DNA of 48,229 nt, from NCBI GenBank assembly GCA_021816625.1, contig JAKAXM010000016.1:2978-51206 (forward strand). Reading direction: 5' to 3'. Position numbers and translations under genes: made by a program. This document shows, piece after piece, positions 36,669 to 45,269 of the stretch. The notes beneath the pieces were generated by a model. It saw nothing but the letters and a program-made list of their open reading frames with translations. It ran no database searches and was not told where the DNA came from. This DNA is from Pseudomonadota bacterium. GTDB taxonomy: Bacteria > Pseudomonadota > Gammaproteobacteria > Acidiferrobacterales > Acidiferrobacteraceae. Position 1 is the first letter of the stretch. Every line of letters starts with the position of its first letter.

Positions 36669-38474
36669 ATGTTGAGATCCCTTAGCAATCGCCTCATTCT
36701 TGCCATATTGGCCCTGGTCCTTTTGCTCGGGATCCTAGGGGCGCTTTTGGTGACGCGTATAAGCCGCTTGGGGGATCTCACGGATGTCGTCTTACAGGCC
36801 AATGCCGAGTCGGCTGCCACTATGAGCACGATGCGTAGCGCCGCCTCCCTTTATAGGCTCGCCGGTGATCCCAAGGCGCAGGCGCGCGTGGTCAAGCATT
36901 TTGCCGATGCGGGGCGGCGTTTTGAGGGTGCAACCCGGGGTCTCGGTCTCAGTCAGGATTTCAGCCGCCTCAAACAGGCGTGGCAAGCCTACAGGCAGGC
37001 GCCGAGCCCTCGAACCCTCACAGTCGTTGATGGCGACCTTCACCATTTGAAGGGGCGCCTGCGGCAGGCCCTGGCGCACCGCGAGCGTCATGCGATTGCT
37101 GCGATTAAGGAGCTCACCATATTTGCCGCGCTCGGCCTTGCGGCCTCCTTGCTCGTTGTGCTGATTCTGTCGGTGTTGATGGTGCGCCTCATATTGCGTC
37201 CCATGCGTCAGTTAGCGCGCAGCATTCACGACCTGAATCCCTCGGGCCTGCACCGCGAACTGGAGCGTTACGGACTGTCGGAATTCGATGACCTTACGCG
37301 GGAGTTCAACGGATTATTGCGCCGCCTCGAAAAGCACGAGCGCATCAGCACCGACAAACTTGTGTACGAAAACGCGAAGATCGACGCGCTCATAAATTCC
37401 ATCGATGACGGCCTTGTCCTCCTCGATCGCCAGGGGAAGATCCTGCACGTCAATTTCATGGCGGGCATGCTTTTGCAAAGTGAACCAAGCGATCTGCTCG
37501 GCCGCAATATCAACGATCTCAATATTGCTACCCGCTTCTATATGAATTTGCGCAATGCCCTCGTGTCGTTGCGCCGGGAGGAGCAGGATGAGCCACAATA
37601 TAGCCGCAATGAGTTCTCGCTCACGATCCGTGGTCGCCTACACTCCTACATATTGAAAACGGTACCATTTCGCGATAAGGGCCGTGCGATCATCGGGCTT
37701 ATTGTCGTGCTACAGGATGTTACAGAACTCCGTCATGCTGAACACCAGCGTAGCCAGCTCTTGGCAACCCTGTCTCATGAACTGAAGACGCCGCTTACGA
37801 GCCTCAGTCTCAGTGTCGGAACGCTCTACGAAACGGCGCAGCAGGAGAATTATCCTAGTCAGATTCGCCAGTTGCTTGATGTCGGCAAGGAGGAGGTCGC
37901 GAGGCTGACCATGCTGGTCGAGGACCTCCTGGATGTTTCGCGGCCCGACGCCATTCGTACGAGCATAGATTTAAAGCGTCTCGAATTATGCGAGTTTCTG
38001 CGGCGCCAAGCCCATTCCTTTCGTTTGCAAGCCGATCTCCAGGATGTGGATCTCGTCGTAAGCTGCCTGCCAGAGATTGCGCTGAACGCCGACCCTATAA
38101 AGCTCGGCTGGGTCTTCAATAACCTTTTGTCAAACGCCTTGCGCCACACGCCTGCGCACGGCCAAGTGACAATATCCGTGACGCCCGCCAATACTGACGA
38201 GGTTTTGATCGAGGTTACCGACACGGGCCGCGGTATACCTGCCGAAGAATTACCGCGTATCTTCGAGTGGTTTACGCAAGGCGCCTCCGACGCGTCTGGT
38301 TCCGCCGGGATGGGTCTTGCGATCGTCCGCGAAATGGTCGAGGCCCATGGCGGGCAGATTACAGTGACATCAAAGGTCAACGAAGGGACACGTTTCCGGA
38401 TCAACCTGCCGCGCCATATGACTGAAGCCGATCTCCCCTTACAGCCCGTAGTCCCAGCGCCACCGGGCGCTTAG
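36669..38474 (+). CDS. membrane histidine kinase (HAMP-PAS-HisKA-HATPase) of the kdp cluster
   Basis: 601 residues. Helix 1 at about 8-28, a periplasmic segment of about 110 residues, helix 2 near 152-175, HAMP (about 176-230), PAS (about 245-360, LINSIDDGLVLLDRQGKILH), HisKA with the phosphorylated His at 370 (LSHELKTPLTS), and an ATPase domain with NNLLSNALRHTP, DTGRGIP and GMGLAIV. The phospho-relay partner is probably the NtrC-type regulator downstream, and the signal may come through the KdpD-like protein encoded immediately before. It is not the KdpD kinase half: it lacks the DUF4118 four-helix bundle. Confidence 0.93.
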   Translation: MLRSLSNRLILAILALVLLLGILGALLVTRISRLGDLTDVVLQANAESAATMSTMRSAASLYRLAGDPKAQARVVKHFADAGRRFEGATRGLGLSQDFSRLKQAWQAYRQAPSPRTLTVVDGDLHHLKGRLRQALAHRERHAIAAIKELTIFAALGLAASLLVVLILSVLMVRLILRPMRQLARSIHDLNPSGLHRELERYGLSEFDDLTREFNGLLRRLEKHERISTDKLVYENAKIDALINSIDDGLVLLDRQGKILHVNFMAGMLLQSEPSDLLGRNINDLNIATRFYMNLRNALVSLRREEQDEPQYSRNEFSLTIRGRLHSYILKTVPFRDKGRAIIGLIVVLQDVTELRHAEHQRSQLLATLSHELKTPLTSLSLSVGTLYETAQQENYPSQIRQLLDVGKEEVARLTMLVEDLLDVSRPDAIRTSIDLKRLELCEFLRRQAHSFRLQADLQDVDLVVSCLPEIALNADPIKLGWVFNNLLSNALRHTPAHGQVTISVTPANTDEVLIEVTDTGRGIPAEELPRIFEWFTQGASDASGSAGMGLAIVREMVEAHGGQITVTSKVNEGTRFRINLPRHMTEADLPLQPVVPAPPGA

Positions 38475-38521
38475 GATTCGAGGTGAAAGCCTTGGATCTG
38501 TGCGGCTAAAAAGGGAGCGTT

Positions 38522-38632
38522 ATGGGCATCATGCGCTGGCCGCGCCGCGTATTATTTTGGAGTATGCCCAGTCCTTGGTGTGCCAAGCGCGGGTGGGTCT
38601 TGGGCCATGGCGCGGCCGACGCATTGTGCTGA
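38522..38632 (+). CDS. possible small ORF between kinase and regulator
   Basis: 36 codons with a good ribosome site (AAGGGAG) before the ATG at 38522, in a 180-base gap. The product would be Trp- and Arg-rich (MGIMRWPRRVLFWSMPSPW at its start) with two Cys. No family recognised; could be a leader peptide or chance. Confidence 0.25.
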   Translation: MGIMRWPRRVLFWSMPSPWCAKRGWVLGHGAADALC

Positions 38633-38656
38633 CTTTGATGGGAGATGGTACCGTCA

Positions 38657-39829
38657 ATGCCTTCCGTTCTGATTGTCGATGATGATCGCAAGATTCGTCT
38701 TACGCTCAGCATTTTCCTCGAGCGTCGCGGTTACCGGGTCCGCGACGTCGCCTCCGTAAAGGCCGCATTGACCGCATTGAAGGAGTTTCGTGCGGATATT
38801 GTCCTGTCCGACCTCAAGATGGAGGGCGAAAGCGGGATAGAGCTCATAGCCGCTCTGAGGGCCGATTATGCGGCGATCCCGGTAATTATTATGACCGCCT
38901 TTGCGAGCGTGGAGAAGGCGGTCGAGGCGATAAAGATGGGGGCTGCGGATTTTATCGTAAAGCCATTTGCCCCAGCCGAGATCGAGCAGCTCCTGGCGCG
39001 CACAGTGCGTATTCAGGGTCTGGAGGCAGAGAACCGGAATCTGCGGGCGGTTCTTGGCCAAAACGACATCCTGACGCGGTCCGAACCACTGCGTCGTATT
39101 TTGGCGATGGCCGAGCGGTTTGCGAAGAGCGAGGCGACCGTTCTCGTATTGGGCGAGAGCGGAACCGGTAAAAGCATGATAGCGCGGCGGATCCATGCGG
39201 CAAGCCCCCGCAGTCAGGGGCCGTTTGTGGAGGTGAATTGCGCAAGTCTTGCCGAAACCCTTCTTGAGAGCGAGCTCTTCGGGCATTGCAAGGGGGCATT
39301 TACGGGCGCCCTGAAGGACAAGATAGGGCGCCTGGAGGCAGCCGACGGGGGGACACTTTTTCTAGACGAAGTCAGCGAGTTGTCGCCAGAGGGCCAAGCC
39401 AAGCTCCTCCGTTTCCTTCAGGACAAGGTTTTTGAACGAGTCGGCGACCTGACGACGCGTGCCGTCGACACACGAGTCATCGCAGCCACCAATAGGAACT
39501 TGCGTGATTTGGTGTCCGGGAAGGGGTTTCGCGAGGATCTGTATTACAGACTTAATGTTGCGGAAATCTCTATGCCGCCCTTACGGCAGCGCCGCGATGA
39601 CCTACCCGTTCTGGTCGAGCGGTTTCTGGCGCAAGCGGCGGCCCGCAATGGCCTTTCGTCGATTCCGGTTCTCGATGATGAGGTCAACGCGCAGTTTGCC
39701 CGCTACAATTGGCCAGGTAACGTTCGGGAACTTCAGAATGTTATCGAGCGTTGCGTCATTTTGGCGGGCGCGGGACGTATCACCATGGAACATCTTCCTG
39801 ATCGGTTATTAACGTACCCGGCGTCCTAA
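38657..39829 (+). CDS. sigma-54 activator response regulator lacking DNA-binding domain
   Basis: 390 residues from the ATG at 38657 (an ATG at 38645 touches GGAG). Receiver domain 1-115 with VLIVDDDRKI, phospho-acceptor in IVLSDLKMEG and FIVKPFAP. AAA+ domain about 130-375: Walker A LGESGTGKSM, the sigma-54 contact loop KGAFTGALKD, Walker B GGTLFLDEVSEL, FREDLYYRLNV and the C-terminal WPGNVRELQNVIERCVIL. It ends at LPDRLLTYPAS without the Fis-type helix-turn-helix that NtrC proteins carry (family length about 440-480). So it can presumably activate sigma-54 RNA polymerase, but binding to DNA must be indirect or from solution, as described for FlgR and CtcC-type regulators. Last gene of the kdp regulatory set. 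Confidence 0.93.
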   Translation: MPSVLIVDDDRKIRLTLSIFLERRGYRVRDVASVKAALTALKEFRADIVLSDLKMEGESGIELIAALRADYAAIPVIIMTAFASVEKAVEAIKMGAADFIVKPFAPAEIEQLLARTVRIQGLEAENRNLRAVLGQNDILTRSEPLRRILAMAERFAKSEATVLVLGESGTGKSMIARRIHAASPRSQGPFVEVNCASLAETLLESELFGHCKGAFTGALKDKIGRLEAADGGTLFLDEVSELSPEGQAKLLRFLQDKVFERVGDLTTRAVDTRVIAATNRNLRDLVSGKGFREDLYYRLNVAEISMPPLRQRRDDLPVLVERFLAQAAARNGLSSIPVLDDEVNAQFARYNWPGNVRELQNVIERCVILAGAGRITMEHLPDRLLTYPAS

Positions 39830-39878
39830 GTCCTGGCAAGTTTCTCATGAGGCTCACTCAGTCTCGAGGATCCGGTTC

Positions 39879-40715
39879 TTGAAGAAATTATTGCTCGCGG
39901 CGCTGGCGACGGCGGTCCTGCGCGGGATGGCGAATGCCCACGATGTGCAGGCGGGGAGTCTTCGTGACAACCTGTCTGCGTCCTATCAACTGATGGATCT
40001 GCATTATGCAGAGCCGAGTGATACGTGCGCCCTGGCAGTGTGCACGAACGCGCCCGAGGCCAGTTACTTTGACCGCGAGTCCGGCTATATAAACGGATTT
40101 CGCCTGAGCGCCTCCGGGCTTATGTGGAAAGACCGCATTTACGGGCATGTGGACTACGAGAGGGCGAGCGGGTATATCCTCTACCGGGGGTTTACGCAGA
40201 GCGGTACGCCTATCCCAAACGGCGTGTCGGGCGCCGTAATATCCGATTATGCCGCGCGGCTCGGCGCAGCCTTTGCAAGCGGCGACTTCGTGGCCGTGCC
40301 ATTCGTGGAGTACGGGCATCATGCCTGGCATCGGATCCTCGGGGCCGGGACCGCGCAGTCCTACACCGAGGATTATCGTCATGATTACGTGGGCCTCGGC
40401 GCGCTTTTGCAGGTGGAATTTACGGCGGCGCTGGCCGCTAGCATCTACGCGATGGCCGGCCAAACGGTGAACCCGACCATTACGGTGCCGGCCTTGGGTT
40501 TTGCGCAGAGCCTGGGTTCATCGGCGCTCGTCAAGGTGGGCGCAACCGTGGACGTGCGACTGTCTCGGGCGATGGGTTTGTATGCCGGGGTACGATATAC
40601 CCGGTTTTCGTATGGACAGAGCGCGCCCCAGCAATCCGGCGGTCTTGTTATCATGGAGCCCCAGAGTGATACGGTGATAGCGAGCTATGAGGGCGGCTTG
40701 CGGTTTTTCTTCTAG
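39879..40715 (+). CDS. outer membrane beta-barrel protein
   Basis: 278 residues from a TTG at 39879, 8 bases after AGGA. Signal peptide KKLLLAALATAVLRGMANA. The mature protein has alternating strands (YGHVDYERASGYILYRG, GLYAGVRYTRFSYG) and ends in GGLRFFF with terminal Phe, typical of BamA-inserted barrels. Two Cys (CALAVCTN) near the N-terminus may form a disulfide. It starts 50 bases after the regulator, so it may be read with the kdp regulatory genes; no family or cargo is recognised. Confidence 0.75.
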   Translation: MKKLLLAALATAVLRGMANAHDVQAGSLRDNLSASYQLMDLHYAEPSDTCALAVCTNAPEASYFDRESGYINGFRLSASGLMWKDRIYGHVDYERASGYILYRGFTQSGTPIPNGVSGAVISDYAARLGAAFASGDFVAVPFVEYGHHAWHRILGAGTAQSYTEDYRHDYVGLGALLQVEFTAALAASIYAMAGQTVNPTITVPALGFAQSLGSSALVKVGATVDVRLSRAMGLYAGVRYTRFSYGQSAPQQSGGLVIMEPQSDTVIASYEGGLRFFF

Positions 40716-41223
40716 GCGCGAGCGTTTGTTTTTCGCGCTCTGGCCGGACGACGGGCTGTGCCAACGGTTGGCGGATCAGGCGCGCGCGTCGCAGGGCATA
40801 AGGCTGCCCGCATCTGGTTACCACATGACCCTTGCCTTCGCAGGTGAGGTCGACGCGAGCGGCCGCCGCGCCCTGCAAGAGGGGGCCGCTCGCGTGTCGG
40901 TAGGGGCGTTTCGCTGCGTCCTGGATCAGGTGGAGTATCTGGGTAGCGGCACGGTCGAGGCGCTGGTAAGTGCCCATCCGCCGCCCGCACTCCTAGCGCT
41001 TGCCGATCGCCTCGCGGCGCTGGTGGCAGCGAGCACCGGGCGGACTCGCGGGGGGCCGTTTCGGCCGCATGTAAGCCTAGCACGTGGCAGCGCAAGGCGA
41101 TCGCCCGCGCCACTCGCCTGGCCGATCAGCTGGGTCGTTCAGGCCTATGTGCTGTGCCGGTCACAGGGGGCCACGGGCTGTTATGATGTCCTGGAGCGAT
41201 GGCCCTTGCGAACGGAAGGCTAG
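40687..41223 (+). CDS. thpR: RNA 2',3'-cyclic phosphodiesterase (2'-5' RNA ligase family)
   Basis: Up to 178 residues. The two HxTx/HxSx catalytic motifs are visible: YHMTLAFAG and PHVSLARG, around the typical N-terminal RLFFALWPDDGL and DQVEYLGSG. The conserved fold begins at residue 14, so the true start could be the TTG at 40726 rather than the ATG at 40687, which overlaps the barrel gene by 29 bases. It opens 2',3'-cyclic phosphates to 2'-phosphates. The C-terminal half is shorter than in E. coli ThpR by little. Confidence 0.9.
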   Translation: MRAACGFSSRRERLFFALWPDDGLCQRLADQARASQGIRLPASGYHMTLAFAGEVDASGRRALQEGAARVSVGAFRCVLDQVEYLGSGTVEALVSAHPPPALLALADRLAALVAASTGRTRGGPFRPHVSLARGSARRSPAPLAWPISWVVQAYVLCRSQGATGCYDVLERWPLRTEG

Positions 41224-41290
41224 GGCTACCGGGGGCGCCCCTGGGCTTTGGACCAGACAAGCCGGGGCTCGCTCCTGAGGGTGGGTGCAT

Positions 41291-41917
41291 ATGCGGCTCT
41301 ATGATGTCTTTCTGACCTTTTTTGTCGTCATCGACCCCGTCGGTCTCCTGCCGCTATTTGGGGCCTTGACGCAAAACGCGACCCCGGAGTACCGGCGGCG
41401 CATGGCGATAAAAGGTGTTCTGATCGCGGGCGGTATCCTGTTTTTCTTTGCCCTGAGCGGTTTTGCCTTGCTGCGCGTGCTGGGCATCGGCCTGGCGGCG
41501 TTTCGCATCGCGGGTGGGATCTTGCTGTTTTTGCTGGCGATCGATATGGTGTTTGCGCGGCACTCGGGCCTACGCTCGACAACCCGTCGTGAAACCGAAG
41601 AGGCGCAGGAGCGCGCCGACATATCCGTGTTTCCCCTGGCCATACCGTTGCTAGCCGGACCAGGGGCCCTTACGAGCCTGCTGCTCATGGTGTCGGCGGC
41701 CCATGGCGATATGATCGAGGTAGGTTTGCTGCTTGCTATACTGACCTTGGTACTGGCGATTGCGCTTTTGGTGTTGCTGGCCTCCGTGCGCATTCTGGCG
41801 CTCGTCGGGGAGACCGGCGCCAACGTGGTGACGCGCCTTTTGGGGGTGCTACTGACCGCCTTGGCGGTCCAGTATGTGCTCACGGGGGTGCGCGTGGGTC
41901 TGCTCAATCATCCCTGA
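41291..41917 (+). CDS. MarC family integral membrane protein
   Basis: 208 residues from the ATG at 41291, 10 bases after GAGG; a GTG at 41285 is an alternative. Six hydrophobic helices with the family motifs FFVVIDPVGLLPLF near the start, RIAGGILLFLLAIDMVF and FPLAIPLLAGPGALTSLLLM. MarC proteins were once linked to multiple antibiotic resistance but their transport role is unsettled. It is 9 bases ahead of the next gene, so co-transcribed with it. Confidence 0.9.
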   Translation: MRLYDVFLTFFVVIDPVGLLPLFGALTQNATPEYRRRMAIKGVLIAGGILFFFALSGFALLRVLGIGLAAFRIAGGILLFLLAIDMVFARHSGLRSTTRRETEEAQERADISVFPLAIPLLAGPGALTSLLLMVSAAHGDMIEVGLLLAILTLVLAIALLVLLASVRILALVGETGANVVTRLLGVLLTALAVQYVLTGVRVGLLNHP

Positions 41918-41926
41918 AGGAAGAGG

Positions 41927-42304
41927 ATGGCCGTGACGTACGTTCGGGAAATCGACGGCAATCGGGAACGCGAATTGGTCGTGATCGCCTACGCGCTGTA
42001 CGCCGTTGGGTTTTTCGGCATGTTGCTGCCGAGTATCCTCGCGCTCATTCTGAACTATCAGCGTCGCGACAAGAGTGGGCCCTATTACGGCAGCCATCAT
42101 CGCTGGATGATACGGACGTTTTGGTGGGGCATTTTGTGGGGTGCCTTGAGTCTCCTCTTGTTGTTCGTGGTCGTCGGTTACGCGATCCTGGTGGCCTTGA
42201 GTATCTGGTGGGTGTATCGCCTGATCCGGGGCGCGCTGGCCTTGGCCGACGATGAGCCTATGCCGCCGAGTTCCCTGCAGGTCACCAGGCGCCCGGCGGC
42301 CTAA
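41927..42304 (+). CDS. small membrane protein, DUF4870-like
   Basis: 125 residues with a good GGAAGAGG site. Three hydrophobic helices (LVVIAYALYAVGFFGML, FWWGILWGALSLLLLFVVV, then a last one) around a conserved cytoplasmic YYGSHHRWMIRT. The pattern resembles DUF4870/Tic20-like proteins; function unknown. It ends in a soluble Pro-rich tail. Confidence 0.7.
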   Translation: MAVTYVREIDGNRERELVVIAYALYAVGFFGMLLPSILALILNYQRRDKSGPYYGSHHRWMIRTFWWGILWGALSLLLLFVVVGYAILVALSIWWVYRLIRGALALADDEPMPPSSLQVTRRPAA

Positions 42305-42369
42305 CCGGCCATGTGTTCCGGGCCCCGGGGTAGCCGCGCGCTCGGGGTGTCCCGGACCGCACCCGTTTC

Positions 42370-42399
42370 TTGTCTATTCCCCACCGAAATTGCTACACT
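42370..42399 (+). promoter_or_regulatory. possible extended -10 promoter of the hemerythrin-GGDEF-EAL gene
   Basis: TTGTCT (42370-42375), an 18-base spacer and TACACT (42394-42399) preceded by TGC. Transcription would start near 42406, leaving about 110 bases before the GTG at 42518. No riboswitch pattern is recognised in that leader. Confidence 0.45.
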
Positions 42400-42517
42400 C
42401 GGAGTAGGTGTTTTGGTGTCGCCGTGGCCCGAAGTGGATTCCGGCGACCATTGCGGCCTCGCGGTCGCCGGCGGGGCTCTGAGGGGCGAACGCGGCCCCA
42501 TAAACGGGTCACTGAGC

Positions 42518-45208
42518 GTGAGCATCTCGATACCGGAACTCAAGTGGACACCGTCCCTGGACACGGGACTCGCCGTCATGGACGACGACCACAAACGGCT
42601 CTTTTCCCTCTTCAATGGCCTCGCTCGGTCGGCAAGTCGCGGTATCTCGAACACACACCTGCACCAGTCGCTCGATGAGCTCACCGATTATACGGAACGG
42701 CATTTTCGGGAAGAACTCGTGCTCATGCAGCGTTTCGGTCTCGATCCTGCCCATTGCCGCATGCATCTTGCGGCGCACCGTAATTTCATCAGCTTTCTCG
42801 ATCGCGCCCGAGCGCTGGCGGCCACCGATCCCGCGGATACCTTGCTCGACATCCTGTCGTTTTTGTCTCATTGGCTACTGACCCATGTCTTCGGGATGGA
42901 CGCGCAACTCGTAGCGCAGATCCAGATTGTGCGCGGTGAGCGGCGCAGGGCCCAGGACACAGACGGCGCAGGCGAGGTGCAAGACGTGCTGGTGTCGGCC
43001 ATCGCGCAACTCTCCGATGCCCTGGGTGAACGTACCTTCCGTTTGTCCGCGCAACGGCGGCGGCTGACCGATCTCCAGAACCTTTACCAGGCGCTCGTGG
43101 TGTCGGCAGATGTCTTCATCAAGGGCAACCATGAGCAGGAGATGTTACAGAGTCTATGCGCGCGGCTGTCCTGCACGGTCTTTCACACGGCTTGGATCGG
43201 GAGACCGGGACGTGACGGTATCTTCGAGATCCTGGCGATCGCGGGGCGCGGCTCAGCCCAGGTTCAGGAGGCGCGGCCGTGCCTCACCCAAGCCGACACG
43301 GCCTCGCTCGTCGTCCAGGCCTGGCGTAAGCGCAGCATCGTCGTGGCCAACCACACGCTGGCCGAGCCCACCCTTGCGCCCTGGCACGAGACGTTTGCCA
43401 AGAACGAATGGCACAGTCTCATCGCAGTCCCGATCAATCGGGCCGGCAAGCTCTGGGCGGTGTTGGCGCTTGCGTCACCACGCCGTGACACCTTTGATGA
43501 GCAGACTGTGGACCTGTGCGCGCGCATCGCCTCGCTTTTGAGCCACGGTCTAGATGAGCTCGATTTAAAGACCCGCATCCAGATCATGCAGTCGCAGGAG
43601 TCGCGCTCCGCGCGCACGGACGCCCAGACGGGCTTGCCCAACCGGCGGGCCTTCAACGAAAGGATGGAAGCGGCAGTGATGGGCGCGCGCGCGGACCGGC
43701 GGCTGGCCGTGGTCATGATGGATCTCGATGGTTTTAAGCCGATCAACGACACCTACGGGCATGAGACCGGGGATCGCATCTTGGAGGTCTTGGCGCGGCG
43801 TTTACGCCAGGGTTTGCGCGAGGGGGACTTCGTGGCCCGCTGGGGCGGCGACGAGTTCGTCGTGCTGTTGGAGGATTGCGGCAGTGAGGCGGAGGTGGAT
43901 GCGGTGCTCGACAAGCTCGGGGCGCTGGTCGGCGAACCCATGGAACTACCCGGTTTGCCCACCCAAGTCCTGCAGGTGAGCGCCGGTGTTGCCGTGGCTT
44001 GCGCCGATCAGATCAAGGACGCCGACGAACTCGTGCGTTGGGCCGATCGCGCCCTGTATGACAGCAAGGAACATCGCGGCGACCGCTTGCGTTTCTGGTC
44101 GCGCTACGGCGTACCCACGCCGCGACGCCAGCGCCGGGGCCAGGTACTGCTGCGCGAGCATGGTTTCGATGTCTTGTATCAGCCCGTGTTCGACTGCCGT
44201 ACCGATCCCCCATGCCTCGTGCGCGTGGAGGCGTTGCCACATGTCCGCGATGAGCAGCAGGGCCATCTATCACCGACGGAATTCCTGGCCGACCTCGACG
44301 GCGAGGACCGCCTGCGTCTGACCAAGCGCCTGCTGGCCCAATGCCTGGCCGACATGGCGCAGCTCGACGGTCGCGGGCGACCTCTGGCCATGTCGCTCAA
44401 TATCGACGCCGCGTCCCTTACGGAGGGCTTCGTTGCCTGGTTTATGAAGGCGTTGGCGGAGGCGCAGGCCTCGGCGGCACGGTTTACGCTCGAGATCTAC
44501 GGGGGCGGAGGCCCGTTTGAGGGGCAGGGTGGCTTGCTTGGGTGTTTAAGTGAGCTCCGTGCATCCGGCGTGCGCTTGGCGCTTGAGGATGCCGGCAGTC
44601 TCTACTCGTCCTTGCTGCGCTTTAAGGATCTGCCCATCGATGAGATCAAACTGGATCAGGCCTTCGTGCGCACCCTCGAGGATGGCCCGGAAGGCATTAT
44701 ATTCATAGGGGCCTTTAGCGATCTTGCCCGCAGTTTGGGCATGAACCTCATAGTCGAGGGGGTCGAGACCCCCGACATCCTCGATGCCGTATCCGTTCTG
44801 GGCCTCGCGTTCTTGCAGGGCTATAGCCTAGCGCGACCCATGCTCCTTACGGATCTCACGGCGTTTTTAGACGCAACCCGTCCCGCCACGAGTCCGCGGC
44901 CCGCGACTTTGCTCGGTGTCTATGCACGCCAGGTGCAGCAGGACCAGGCCTTGCGCCGGCACCGGCAAGCCTCCGATTTCTGGGCTGCCCCGCGCCCCAC
45001 GCTCGGGCCGCGTCCGCTCACGGATGATCTCGCGCGGCTGGGCGTGCCCCGTGGGGATCCCCTGCATGCCCTGCACGAGGACTATCATCGGGCCTGTGCC
45101 GCGTGGCGTGATCAGGCCGGCCCGGGCGGTGATGACGCCATCGAGCGGGCCCACCGGGCCTTGCTGGGGGGCATTGCGCGCGCCTACCAGAGCCAGCGCC
45201 GCGGGTGA
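42518..45208 (+). CDS. hemerythrin-GAF-GGDEF-EAL cyclic di-GMP protein
   Basis: 896 residues from the GTG at 42518 (the hemerythrin domain starts a few residues later; a TTG or GTG at 42413-42416 is the alternative). Hemerythrin residues about 5-135 carry the iron ligands in DDDHKRLF, YTERHFREE, HLAAHRNF and HWLLTHVFGMD, so an O2- or NO-binding diiron site is likely. GAF-like region about 190-370. GGDEF domain about 370-530 with DAQTGLPNRRAF and intact WGGDEF (near 444). EAL domain about 545-785: the EAL triplet is present (VRVEALPH), and SLNIDAA, KLDQAFV and EGVETPD, but the acidic motif LEITE reads LEIYGG and DDFGTGYSS reads EDAGSLYSS. Likely an active cyclase with a doubtful phosphodiesterase. 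Confidence 0.92.
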   Translation: MSISIPELKWTPSLDTGLAVMDDDHKRLFSLFNGLARSASRGISNTHLHQSLDELTDYTERHFREELVLMQRFGLDPAHCRMHLAAHRNFISFLDRARALAATDPADTLLDILSFLSHWLLTHVFGMDAQLVAQIQIVRGERRRAQDTDGAGEVQDVLVSAIAQLSDALGERTFRLSAQRRRLTDLQNLYQALVVSADVFIKGNHEQEMLQSLCARLSCTVFHTAWIGRPGRDGIFEILAIAGRGSAQVQEARPCLTQADTASLVVQAWRKRSIVVANHTLAEPTLAPWHETFAKNEWHSLIAVPINRAGKLWAVLALASPRRDTFDEQTVDLCARIASLLSHGLDELDLKTRIQIMQSQESRSARTDAQTGLPNRRAFNERMEAAVMGARADRRLAVVMMDLDGFKPINDTYGHETGDRILEVLARRLRQGLREGDFVARWGGDEFVVLLEDCGSEAEVDAVLDKLGALVGEPMELPGLPTQVLQVSAGVAVACADQIKDADELVRWADRALYDSKEHRGDRLRFWSRYGVPTPRRQRRGQVLLREHGFDVLYQPVFDCRTDPPCLVRVEALPHVRDEQQGHLSPTEFLADLDGEDRLRLTKRLLAQCLADMAQLDGRGRPLAMSLNIDAASLTEGFVAWFMKALAEAQASAARFTLEIYGGGGPFEGQGGLLGCLSELRASGVRLALEDAGSLYSSLLRFKDLPIDEIKLDQAFVRTLEDGPEGIIFIGAFSDLARSLGMNLIVEGVETPDILDAVSVLGLAFLQGYSLARPMLLTDLTAFLDATRPATSPRPATLLGVYARQVQQDQALRRHRQASDFWAAPRPTLGPRPLTDDLARLGVPRGDPLHALHEDYHRACAAWRDQAGPGGDDAIERAHRALLGGIARAYQSQRRG

Positions 45209-45222
45209 TCGGGGGACGCCGT

Positions 45223-45253
45223 GCCCCCGGGCTCGCCGTGACGTCCCGGGGGC
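45223..45253. terminator. bidirectional terminator-like hairpin
   Basis: GCCCCCGGG (45223-45231) and CCCGGGGGC (45245-45253) form a perfect 9-bp stem with a 13-base loop, exactly between two convergent genes. No long U-tract on either side. Confidence 0.55.
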
Positions 45254-45269
45254 TGTCTCTACAGATCCC

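Noticed and set aside
42406-42517. c-di-GMP riboswitch in the leader of the GGDEF-EAL gene
   Set aside because: None of the conserved c-di-GMP riboswitch segments could be recognised.
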